In this document: positions 26,118 to 34,301 of the stretch, piece after piece
Numbering within the stretch: the first letter of the stretch is position 1
Layout: every line of letters starts with the position of its first letter
Assembly: GCA_910587325.1 (NCBI GenBank)
Contig: CAJUKB010000004.1
Location: forward strand, 18,045 to 82,044
From: an uncultured Bacilli bacterium
GTDB taxonomy: Bacteria > Bacillota_I > Bacilli_A > RF39 > UBA660
DNA: 64,000 nt
Reading direction: 5' to 3'
Made by a program: the position numbers and the translations under genes
The notes under the pieces: generated by a model
The model's input: the letters and a program-made list of their open reading frames with translations, nothing else
The model's database searches: none
What the model was told of the DNA's origin: nothing

Positions 26118-26857
26118 TATTTCACTTTCTTTCTTCCAATATTTTGTATGACAATTAGTACTATTGCATAAAACATATGCACCATATATTTAATTGGCTT
26201 AATAATACCACCATGCATACTTTCACCATTTTCGCGTATTCTCATTTTAACAGGCACTTCTTCGATTTTGAATCCTTTATAGAGCATTTCAATTACGAGA
26301 TTAGCATCTGGAAATTCGGGATATGCCCCTTTTTTAGCATATTCTTGGATTACTTTCTTATTTAAACATTGGAAGCCTGATAATGGATCGACTATTTTTT
26401 TATTACAAAAAATCCTTATCATCATTTCAAATATCTTTGTTCCAACTCTTCTAAAAAAAGGACAAGGATACCCTAAATCTTTTAAATATCTAGATCCAAT
26501 CACAATATCACAATTCTTTTTTTTCATTGTTTCAAATAATTTGACTGCTTCATTTGGAATATGTTGTCCATCTGCATCCATTTGAATTACGTAATCGTAA
26601 TCATTTTCATATGCATACTTAATTCCCGTTTGAACTGACATAGCATATTTCATATTATAGATATTATTCAAATAATTTATTTTATTTTTTATTAATAATT
26701 CTTCTGTATTGTCTTTAGAACAATCATTAATCACTAATACATCAAAGTTTTTTGGAACATCCTTTTTTATTTCTTTGATGACTTTTAAAATATTTTCTGC
26801 TTCATTATAAGCAGGGATAACTATTAAAACTTTATCTTTACTCTTCATTTTCATCAC
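26117..26857 (-). CDS. DPM1-like GT2 glycosyltransferase partnered with DUF2304
   Basis: The 246-residue enzyme begins VLIVIPAYNEAENILKVI, then has VINDCSKDNTEELL near 42, MDADGQHIP near 93, IGSRYL near 121 and DPLSGFQCLNKK near 160, all hallmarks of the DPM1-like GT2 group. There is a single weak hydrophobic stretch at the C-terminus (KYMVHMFYAIVLIVIQNI), so the DUF2304 partner downstream may supply membrane contact. It probably makes a polyprenyl-phosphate sugar. Start codon alternatives at residues 1, 2 and 4 are all close to a modest ribosome site. Confidence 0.9.
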   Translation of the reverse strand: MMKMKSKDKVLIVIPAYNEAENILKVIKEIKKDVPKNFDVLVINDCSKDNTEELLIKNKINYLNNIYNMKYAMSVQTGIKYAYENDYDYVIQMDADGQHIPNEAVKLFETMKKKNCDIVIGSRYLKDLGYPCPFFRRVGTKIFEMMIRIFCNKKIVDPLSGFQCLNKKVIQEYAKKGAYPEFPDANLVIEMLYKGFKIEEVPVKMRIRENGESMHGGIIKPIKYMVHMFYAIVLIVIQNIGRKKVK

Positions 26858-26897
26858 TTATATTCATTCTAACACAGAAGATTTTAGAAGTAAAATT

Positions 26898-29093
26898 TTA
26901 CTTTCTTCTTAATTTTCTCAAAATTCTTTTTAATGGTCTTGGAAACTTCAGCCTAGATATAATTTTCCATTTTAAAGTCTGTAATATCCAAGAATAATCT
27001 GGATAATTTATGGCAGGAATTACAAACCTGCTATTTCTAAGCATATTTTTTTCTATTTCATTTGATAGATTTCCTAAACTCTTCGAATTTTCTAAATATA
27101 TTTTTTCATAATTTTTAGCCATATCTTTGGAAGTGATAATTTTATATTTATTAATAGATTCTATTACTTTTTGATATTCGTCTTGGTTAGATAGTATTTT
27201 TTCGATTTCTTGGGCAACTATTTTAGTGTCATTTTTGCTATCAATTACCCAACCTAGATTATATTTTTTTATTCTTTCAGCAATTGCTCCCACATCAAAA
27301 GAAACAACTGGGATTCCACAAGCAATGGCTTCTGTCATTGTATAGGAATAAGTTTCAGGCCATATAGAAAATAAACAAATCAATTTAATTTTATTTTTTA
27401 TTAATAACTCTTTTAATTCATCACGCTTGTAACTACCATGATTTTCAAAATGTCGATTACTTGTTATATTTGGATTATCGCTAATTCCAAATAAATGTAC
27501 TTTGCAATTTTTAATCCTTTTCTTCTCTAGAAAATCATTTAAATATTTACTTCCTTTATGTACACCAATAGCCCCTATAAAAGCAATGTCATTTTCATTA
27601 TTATCTAATGATAAATTTGAAGTGGTCTTTTCAATGTCAATTCCATGTTCTATGACGTCTATTTGAAGACTATTAAATATTTCTAATGTTTCATTTTTGG
27701 TTGCTAAAGAAGGTGCAATTACTTTATCTGCACTTAATAATAATTTTCCCCAACATTCTCTCCAAAATTCAATACTTCCTGCTCTTTCATAATATTTTAA
27801 AATACATTGGTTGCATTTTTCGTTATTTGGATTCCCACAGTATTCTGTGCTATCAAATAATTTATTAATAAAAGGGCATTGAGAATAAAAATCATGTAGC
27901 GTAATCATATATTTTATATTATGGTTATTCAATACATCTACGATGTCAAAAAAATGGCGTTTCATATGATGAATATGAACATAAGAGATTTTATAATTTT
28001 CTACTATTTCTGTTAACATTAATTTATAGTGACTATTGTAATAATTAAGGTCTGTCATTTCTACTCTTAAAGTATCATAATTAATCACTATTTCAGAATC
28101 TTTAAAATAGGAATATACTTTAAAAACTCCATTTTCTGGCGCTAAAACATGAAAATTAAATTGATTACGTAAATTTTGAATTAAATCCCAAGCATGAAGA
28201 GATGTTCCACCTCTGTTTTCTTCAATATTTTGCCAATCATGTATAACAAATAAAATATTAGGGTGATTTTCTCTATCGCCTAATGCAAAAGAGATATTTT
28301 GAGCAATATAATCGAGCGGTCTTTCTGCTAGCCATATATCCAATTTTCTTCTATACTCTGGATATTTTTCTTCTAAAACTTTTAATCCTTCTTTTATTAA
28401 TTCTTCTTTTGATTCTAAAAATGATTTTGATTCTTTATGAAGAATATAAGTATTATCACATAATATATGTCTATATCCAAATTCATAACATCTAAAGCAA
28501 AAGTCATTTTCTTCTCCATAGCCTTTTCCAAAAGATTTTTCATCAAAGTAACCAACTTTGTTTAACACATCTCTTTTAATATATAAACAAAAACCATGTC
28601 CAGTGGGAATTTCTGGATAATAATTATGTGAACACTCTTCTACCAACGCAGCCATTTGTTCTAATGTATACCCATTTGGAATATCATTTGGTTCAAACGC
28701 TTTTGGAACACTTGCTAATGTTGCATTATTTGATAAAGGAGTTACAGTGGCTATATTTTCAGACGAATACGCACACTCTTGTATTTTTTTTAACCAGCCT
28801 TCTGTAACCTCTGTATCAGAATTCAAAAGTAGTACATCATTATCTTTAGATTGTCGCATTCCTTTATTTACAGTTTTTACAAATCCTAAATTTTCTTCAT
28901 TACTTAAAAATAAAATACTTTTATTATTAGCATACTTTTTTAATAAAGGCTGTATTCTTTCATCTGTACTTTTGTCATCAATTACAATTACTCTATTTTC
29001 TTTTAAATCTGTATTTTTAATTACACTCTCTATACATTCCTCTACACATTCATAGGCATTATAAATAGGAATAATAATATCACAATTTTTCAT
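26898..29093 (-). CDS. Bifunctional glycosyltransferase, GT2 domain fused to GT4 domain
   Basis: Residues 1-260 are a rhamnosyltransferase-like GT2 domain: CDIIIPIYNAYECVEECI, VIDDKSTDER near 38, LLLNSDTEVTEGWL near 88, and GHGFCLYIKRDVLNKVGYF near 165. From about residue 275 a GT4 domain follows: ILFVIHDWQNIEENRGGTS, YVHIHHMKRHF, LHDFYSQCPF, a Cys pair region (EYCGNPNNEKCNQC), and the donor pocket SIWPETYSYTMTEAIACGI near 600. The basic C-terminus ends RLKFPRPLKRILRKLRRK, which may hold it to the membrane. It is a second, independent GT2-GT4 fusion (compare 18787-20766), probably acting on consecutive residues of a long glycan. Confidence 0.9.
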   Translation of the reverse strand: MKNCDIIIPIYNAYECVEECIESVIKNTDLKENRVIVIDDKSTDERIQPLLKKYANNKSILFLSNEENLGFVKTVNKGMRQSKDNDVLLLNSDTEVTEGWLKKIQECAYSSENIATVTPLSNNATLASVPKAFEPNDIPNGYTLEQMAALVEECSHNYYPEIPTGHGFCLYIKRDVLNKVGYFDEKSFGKGYGEENDFCFRCYEFGYRHILCDNTYILHKESKSFLESKEELIKEGLKVLEEKYPEYRRKLDIWLAERPLDYIAQNISFALGDRENHPNILFVIHDWQNIEENRGGTSLHAWDLIQNLRNQFNFHVLAPENGVFKVYSYFKDSEIVINYDTLRVEMTDLNYYNSHYKLMLTEIVENYKISYVHIHHMKRHFFDIVDVLNNHNIKYMITLHDFYSQCPFINKLFDSTEYCGNPNNEKCNQCILKYYERAGSIEFWRECWGKLLLSADKVIAPSLATKNETLEIFNSLQIDVIEHGIDIEKTTSNLSLDNNENDIAFIGAIGVHKGSKYLNDFLEKKRIKNCKVHLFGISDNPNITSNRHFENHGSYKRDELKELLIKNKIKLICLFSIWPETYSYTMTEAIACGIPVVSFDVGAIAERIKKYNLGWVIDSKNDTKIVAQEIEKILSNQDEYQKVIESINKYKIITSKDMAKNYEKIYLENSKSLGNLSNEIEKNMLRNSRFVIPAINYPDYSWILQTLKWKIISRLKFPRPLKRILRKLRRK

Positions 29094-29137
29094 TTTACAC
29101 CGCGCTTTCTTAAGTCATAATACTTTAGTCAATCCCA

Positions 29138-30169
29138 TTATTTTTTCTTGTTTATCGTAAGTAAACTACATATCTTATTCATGATTCTCCACCTTTTACT
29201 GTTATATATTCCATTTAATTCTTCAGTTTTTACTTGTCCTTTCTTTTCTGATTTTTCTTTTTTAACACTCTCTTTTTTTATCTCTGTTATTTTATTGTTT
29301 AAATCTATATTCTCTTCTTTTATATTTTTAAAAGTAACTAACATTTTATCAAAAAGATTTGTGTTAATCTCTTTTTTTCCTTTTATATGAACCTTTTCAT
29401 CATTTGATTTTGTAAGTACAATTATATTCTGCATAATAAAATATTCCTCAAGATAATTATTTAAATTATATAGATTATACTCCTCTGCATTGGTAACATA
29501 AGGTGGGATAGATAGAATTCTATCCTTACATTCAATATTATAAAAAATATTGACTGATGTTGCTATATTAGAAACCATATCGCAAAAAGATTTAAATGTA
29601 AAAAATCTTAAATGTGTTGTATCAAGTAAACCTAAACTATTATAATTAAAGTTGCCATTAATTAATCCTTTTATAATGTCTATATGTGCAATATTAGGAA
29701 GAGAAATAATAATTTGACCATGATCTTTTAAAAGATCATGTATACTAATTAAAACATCCCAAGGATTTATTAGATGTTCTAAAATGTCTGCTAAAATTAT
29801 ATAATCATATTTATTTTTTTTTAATATTTCAAAGTTTTTGTTTTCTTTATCTGTTATGGAAAAATTGAATATATTCCTAAATAACTGACTTTTTTTACAT
29901 ATGTTAAATGCTTCTACATCATATTCAACACCATCTACTGTACATTGCTTTTCATTTACCAATATATTGGCAATTAGTCCTGTTGCACAGCCTATATCTA
30001 GAACTGTACTTCTTTCTTGTACAAGATTAATTATGGAAATATGAGAGTCATTTTTACGATTTTTATCAAATTTAAATTCTTCTAATTTATAATCATATTT
30101 ATTTTGCTCTTTTATTAAAAACAACTTACTTTTTTCTGCATTTCCTAATTCATAATTTTTTATCTTCAT
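29138..30169 (-). CDS. Class I SAM-dependent methyltransferase with coiled-coil tail
   Basis: The 343-residue protein has a Rossmann methyltransferase core: VLDIGCATGLIANIL near residue 55 (motif I), YDYIILADILEHLINPWD near 120 and GQIIISLPNIAHIDI near 155. Residues about 265-325 form a charged coiled coil (NLNNKITEIKKESVKKEKSEKK), and it ends YNSKRWRIMNKICSLL. The tail motif SKxWR near the end also occurs in the DUF616 transferase at 41348-42271. Methyltransferases of this build cap or modify glycans in chain-length-controlled loci. Its upstream region now abuts an ISAs1-family insertion, which may have altered its promoter. AAAGGTGA precedes the ATG. Confidence 0.85.
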   Translation of the reverse strand: MKIKNYELGNAEKSKLFLIKEQNKYDYKLEEFKFDKNRKNDSHISIINLVQERSTVLDIGCATGLIANILVNEKQCTVDGVEYDVEAFNICKKSQLFRNIFNFSITDKENKNFEILKKNKYDYIILADILEHLINPWDVLISIHDLLKDHGQIIISLPNIAHIDIIKGLINGNFNYNSLGLLDTTHLRFFTFKSFCDMVSNIATSVNIFYNIECKDRILSIPPYVTNAEEYNLYNLNNYLEEYFIMQNIIVLTKSNDEKVHIKGKKEINTNLFDKMLVTFKNIKEENIDLNNKITEIKKESVKKEKSEKKGQVKTEELNGIYNSKRWRIMNKICSLLTINKKK

Positions 30170-30272
30170 TTTTTCACCTTTCTAGTTTCTTTATTATTTA
30201 GTTTGCGAAAAATTATAATCAATATTACTAGTTAATTGTATCATGTAAACCTTTAGATGTAAATTCATGCAA

Positions 30273-30281
30273 AATAAAAAG
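30273..30281 (+). repeat. Target-site duplication, left copy (ISAs1 insertion)
   Basis: AATAAAAAG directly precedes the left terminal repeat and is repeated exactly at 32903-32911, just after the right terminal repeat. Nine bases is within the range known for ISAs1-family elements. Confidence 0.8.
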
Positions 30282-30385
30282 CAGGATAAAATCATCCGAA
30301 AAGGCAAAAATGCCAAGAAGTGAAAATTAGTAGAAAATTAGTAGAAAATTAGTATATGGATTGTCAACATTTTTTTAGACAATTT

Positions 30386-31170
30386 TTATAGGGACATTTG
30401 CTGTCTGTAAACAACGGGAGTTTTATAATCTAAGGAACCATGAATGCGAATGTTATTATACCAGTTTACATAATCAAATAACTCGCACTCTAACTCCTCA
30501 AATGAGGAAAATCTTCGGTTATAAGCAAACTCCGTTTTTATGATTTTATATGTCGCTTCTGCTACCGCATTGTCATAGGGACAGCCTTTTTTAGATAGGG
30601 ATCTCTTTATTCCAAATGTTTCTATTAATTCCTCTATGATTTTATTTTTAAATTCATTTCCTCTGTCTGTATGAAATATATTTATCTTTCTTAAATCATA
30701 AGAAATTTTACTGAATGCTTTATAACTAGTTTTGCATCCTTATGAATTCCTGCTGCATACCCTATAATTTCTCGATTCCATAAATCGAGTATTAAACAGA
30801 TGTAATTCCATTTTCCTGCTACATTTACATACGTTAAATCACTTACGACTACATCTAATTGTTTTTCTCTTTCAAATTCTCGATTTAAGATATTTTCTCC
30901 TTCTTCCTCATTGCAAGATGCTTTATGTACTTTAAATTGTTTAACTGTATAGTTACTTACTAAACCATTTAAGTCCATAATTTTTCTTATTCTTCTTAGA
31001 CTTACTTGGTAGCCTAATTCTTGCAATTTTACTTTTATTTTTCTTGAGCCATAATTATTTCTACTTTCTTTAAATATCTTTATGATTAATTCTTCTAGTT
31101 CTTTATCTTCACGTTTGTTTTTTCTTTCGTAGTAGACAAGAGCTCTGGACACTTTTAGAGTTTTACACAT
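30386..31170 (-). pseudogene. IS3-family transposase OrfB, frameshifted
   Basis: The first part (159 codons from the ATG at 31170) carries the HTH_21-like YGSRKIKVKLQELGY and the first catalytic Asp in VVSDLTYVN. It stops at 30691. In the next frame the sequence continues KAFSKISYDLRKINIFHTDRGNEF (split here: KAFSKISYDL, then FHTDRGNEF), the second Asp, and then AVAEATYKIIKTEF with the catalytic Glu and HGSLDYKTP, ending at 30386. Loss of one T in the GTTATAAAG stretch near 30720 explains the break. OrfB would lack two of three DDE residues. The expected product by -1 frameshifting from orfA would also be truncated. Confidence 0.88.
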
Positions 31171-31211
31171 TGCACTGATACTATACTTGTCTCGATTGGC
31201 TTTTATTATTT

Positions 31212-31502
31212 TTATTTTCGTCCCATTATCAGCGCTGCTTGCTTTAAAATATCATTCTCCATTCGCAACCGTTTATTTTCTTTCTCTAGTTCTATCAAAC
31301 GATTCTCTTCTTCTGTTCGATTATCTTTTGCTTTAAAGGATCCTGTGGTGTTAAATTGTTTTATCCAATTGTTTAATGCTGATGGCGTTAATTCATATTC
31401 TCTTATTAATTCACATCGTTTTTTTCCGTTATTGTATAAGTTTACTACTTGTTGTTTAAATTCTTCTGTATATTGTCTTTTTTCTCTTCGGTTACTTTCC
31501 AT
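31212..31502 (-). CDS. IS3-family transposase OrfA
   Basis: The 96-residue protein has an N-terminal helix-turn-helix of the HTH_Tnp_1 type (RQYTEEFKQQVVNLYNNGKK, then LTPSALNNWIKQF) and a C-terminal leucine-zipper-like coil (RLIELEKENKRLRMENDILK), which is the standard OrfA plan for binding the element ends. The end has an A-rich stretch (CGAAAATAAAAA) where a -1 shift would join the OrfB frame. Its own ribosome site is good (AAGGAAAAG region). It is intact, but the partner OrfB is broken. Confidence 0.9.
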   Translation of the reverse strand: MESNRREKRQYTEEFKQQVVNLYNNGKKRCELIREYELTPSALNNWIKQFNTTGSFKAKDNRTEEENRLIELEKENKRLRMENDILKQAALIMGRK

Positions 31503-31626
31503 TTTCTTTTCCTTCTTTCTTACTTCTCATATTATAATCTGTCCTTTTCTTTTTTGTCTAATTTATTGTAACCAATCCAATATGAAAATGTACTAATTTT
31601 TATTATGATAAAAGTGGTGATAAAAA

Positions 31627-32877
31627 GTGGCAAAAATTGCAAAAACATTGAAAGAATTAAAAGAAAATTTAGAAATAGAAGATTACATAGAAGAAACAGA
31701 AATAGAAAATTATGATTTGCATATTCTAACAAATGAGATAAATGAAGAAGCATCTTATTTAATGGATAAACGAGAAGAAGAATATATAAAACACTCTTTA
31801 GAAGATATAGTAATCATAGTAATATTAGGATTATTTGCAAATAGTAACACCTTTGTAGAAATTGAAATATTTGCAAAAAAACATTATGAATGGCTTAGGA
31901 ATTATCTAGAACTTTCTTATGGTTTGCCTTCTATTTGTACAATTAAAAGAGTAATAGCAGCATTGAATCCGAAAGAATTAGAGGAAATGTGTAATCATGT
32001 TTTTTTAAACTTTGTAAAAGTAACTCAAAAACCAATATATGTAAAAAATGGATTAAAATTGATGGATATAAATAGTTTAGATGGAAAAACGGCAAATAAT
32101 TCTAAAAGAAACACAATAGAAGGATATATAAAACCAACAAATGCGATGAGTGCCTATTCTGTTGTTAATGAAAAATGTTTAGCAACAGAATTTATAAGTG
32201 AAAAGACAAATGAAATACCAACATGTCCAAAATTATTAAAAAGGTTAAATATCAAAGATGTAGCAATCACATTTGATGCTTTAAACACCCAAAAAGATAC
32301 AATAGATTACATAGTAAAAAATGAGGGATATTATGTTGCACCCATAAAAGATAATCAAAGCATACTAAAGGAAGATTTGGAACTATATTTTCAAGATTTA
32401 TATTTAATAAAAGTTGGAAATGCCAAAGTGTATGAAGAAATAGAAAAATCTCATAATCAAGCAGAAAAAAGAACATATATATTTACGAATGATATAGATT
32501 GGATATACTAAAAAGAAAAATGGTCAGATTTAAAAAGTATAGGTGTACTTATAAAAGAGATAAATGGAGAAGAAAAAGAAAGAAAATATTTCATAAGCAA
32601 TATAAAGGCAAATCATATAGAAATATTATCTAAAATAATTAGAAATGAATGGAGCATAGAGAATAAGTTACATTGGTATTTAGACATGGTATTTTTAGAA
32701 GATAAGAATAAATGTTATATTGAGAATAGTCAAAAAAACTTAAATATAATGAGAAAATTTTGTCTTGGAATATTAAAAATAGTGAAATCTCATTACAATA
32801 TGAGCATGAATTCTATTCGTTTTCAATTGAGTATTGATTTTGAAAATGAAATAGAGCAACTTCTTAAATTGCTCTAA
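31627..32877 (+). pseudogene. ISAs1-family transposase interrupted by an in-frame stop
   Basis: The first 294 codons carry the family hallmarks: EDIVIIVILGLFANSN near 60, LDGKTANNSKR near 155, NAMSAYSVVN and TFDALNTQKDTIDYI. A TAA at 32509-32511 then follows DIDWIY. Reading through it, the frame continues KEKWSDLKSIGV, then IRNEWSIENKLHWYLDMVF, the normal C-terminal part, to a TAA at 32875-32877. ISAs1 relatives usually have Gln at this spot, so a single CAA-to-TAA change explains the stop. The full length (416 codons) fits the family. The gene has a separate start upstream of which lies the nested IS3. Confidence 0.9.
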
Positions 32878-32902
32878 TCCCTTATCGGATGATTTTATCC
32901 TG

Positions 32903-32911
32903 AATAAAAAG
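32903..32911 (+). repeat. Target-site duplication, right copy (ISAs1 insertion)
   Basis: AATAAAAAG, identical to 30273-30281, directly after the right terminal repeat at 32885-32902. Confidence 0.8.
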
Positions 32912-32933
32912 TGCGCATTTTTATAAGCGACAC

Positions 32934-34301
32934 CTAATTTTTTATTTTACCTTTTTCTGAAGAAAATAAAGTAATAATTAACATAATAAATAAAACTCTC
33001 GTCATATATCTTAAATATGATGGTGCAATTATGGCTTCTGCTCCAAATTGTACCAAGTAACAAATAATTAAGAACAGTATCGTAAATAAAATACTTAAAA
33101 CTCCAAAAACAATATATATTCTTTTGGTATCATCAAAAGAATTCCAGTTTAAAAATAAGGAAATAATGAGGATGGAAATTAAAATTGCCCAAGTCCAATC
33201 ACAAAACTGCTGATTCCACATATTTACTAATAAAGGATTTAACCATTGAATATTAAAAACAATGACAGACCCACCATCGCTCGAAGTATTCGGTATTGAA
33301 CTAAATGTATTGGAATATAACTTCCAGATTATTCCTATAAAAACTATTCCTAAACTATAGCACAAACATTTTTTCCAGTTGATATTTGTTTTTAACTTTA
33401 AATTAGTGAATTTTTTTATTATATAATATAAAATTAAAATTCCAAAATTAAATACTACCATTGGTAATCCATCAATTTTGGTCCAACAGGCTGCATTCAT
33501 ATATAGGATAGATAAAAACATATTTGTTTTACAATCATCATATAAAATCCACTCAAATAAATAAAGAATTCCTAAAGTATAAAACGCAGCAAACGGTAAA
33601 TCAGCATATGTTGAAAAAGTATAATCAGCAAAACTATTATAAGTGAGCATTATTAAAATTATGAAAAAAAGAAATTTAGTTTTATTTATTTTATGTTTTT
33701 GTAATAAACCTAGCAGATTTATAATAAAAAATAAAAATATAATTCCTGGGATTATTCTTATTGCATTTTCAACTATTTTTCCAGAAAATAAGTAAAAAGA
33801 ACTATATACTATAGGCAAAAAATCTGGATATTTCTCTATTCCTGTATTAAGAAATAGATTTAATTTTTGTTCTAAAAATATTCTTTTTGCATTTAAAGCC
33901 CATGCTGCAAATTCATCTGGGTATAATATATTATGAAAATAAGCATAAGTAATAAAATAGGTAAAAAGAAGAATAAAACTAATCAGTAGTAAGAGAAACT
34001 TATAATCCATTTTCTTTTTGGTGTTTATTTTTATTCTTATATTTTTTTTCTTGAAAAGAAAATGTACAACATACAAAATATCGCATAATATTATAAGATA
34101 AAAAAGCGAAAACGAAAGTTTTATATTTAACATTCCTATTATTAATACATACCAAGAAAAGCAAAGAAATCCTAATAATGAAGAAAAAGAAATTCGTTCT
34201 AGTTTATTTATTTTATATTTATTAATCAATCCTATTTTTTCCAAAATAGATTCAATAAAGAAACCAAAAATAATTAAAATAAATAAGTATACTATTATCA
34301 T
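32934..34301 (-). CDS. Multi-membrane protein, putative GT-C-like glycosyltransferase
   Basis: The 455-residue protein has about 12 hydrophobic helices. Early residues encode a small helix pair (LINKYKINKLERISFSSLLGFLC), and a later loop reads LYPDEFAAWALNAKRIFLEQ near 130. The Asp-Glu in this loop is the likely first-loop acidic motif of GT-C enzymes. The family is not recognised with certainty. Its start overlaps the stop of the acyltransferase gene by 1 nt, so it is coupled to it. An ISAs1 right end lies about 30 nt beyond its stop. Role inferred: outer-face sugar transfer to a surface glycan. Confidence 0.65.
   Translation of the reverse strand: MIIVYLFILIIFGFFIESILEKIGLINKYKINKLERISFSSLLGFLCFSWYVLIIGMLNIKLSFSLFYLIILCDILYVVHFLFKKKNIRIKINTKKKMDYKFLLLLISFILLFTYFITYAYFHNILYPDEFAAWALNAKRIFLEQKLNLFLNTGIEKYPDFLPIVYSSFYLFSGKIVENAIRIIPGIIFLFFIINLLGLLQKHKINKTKFLFFIILIMLTYNSFADYTFSTYADLPFAAFYTLGILYLFEWILYDDCKTNMFLSILYMNAACWTKIDGLPMVVFNFGILILYYIIKKFTNLKLKTNINWKKCLCYSLGIVFIGIIWKLYSNTFSSIPNTSSDGGSVIVFNIQWLNPLLVNMWNQQFCDWTWAILISILIISLFLNWNSFDDTKRIYIVFGVLSILFTILFLIICYLVQFGAEAIIAPSYLRYMTRVLFIMLIITLFSSEKGKIKN

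Larger units (their letters stand above)
30357..31579 (-). mobile_element. IS3-family insertion sequence nested in the ISAs1-family element
   Basis: Imperfect inverted ends TGGATTG...TAGACAA (from 30357) and the reverse counterpart (to 31579) bound two leftward transposase frames, orfA and orfB. The flanking trinucleotide ATA occurs on both sides, consistent with a 3-base duplication. OrfB carries a 1-base deletion, so the copy is probably inactive on its own. Confidence 0.85.
30282..32902 (+). mobile_element. ISAs1-family insertion sequence carrying a nested IS3-family element
   Basis: Inverted 18-base ends CAGGATAAAATCATCCGA are found at 30282-30299 and, reversed, at 32885-32902. A perfect 9-base direct repeat flanks them. 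Inside lies an ISAs1 transposase gene (31627-32877) disrupted by an in-frame TAA. The left part is split by an IS3-family element at 30357-31579. Without that insert the element would be about 1.4 kb. It landed between the methyltransferase gene and the second glycan block. Confidence 0.88.

Noticed and set aside
30282..32902. CRISPR array or integrated phage
   Set aside because: No direct-repeat/spacer series and no phage structural genes were seen in the window; this accessory segment is explained by two insertion sequences.
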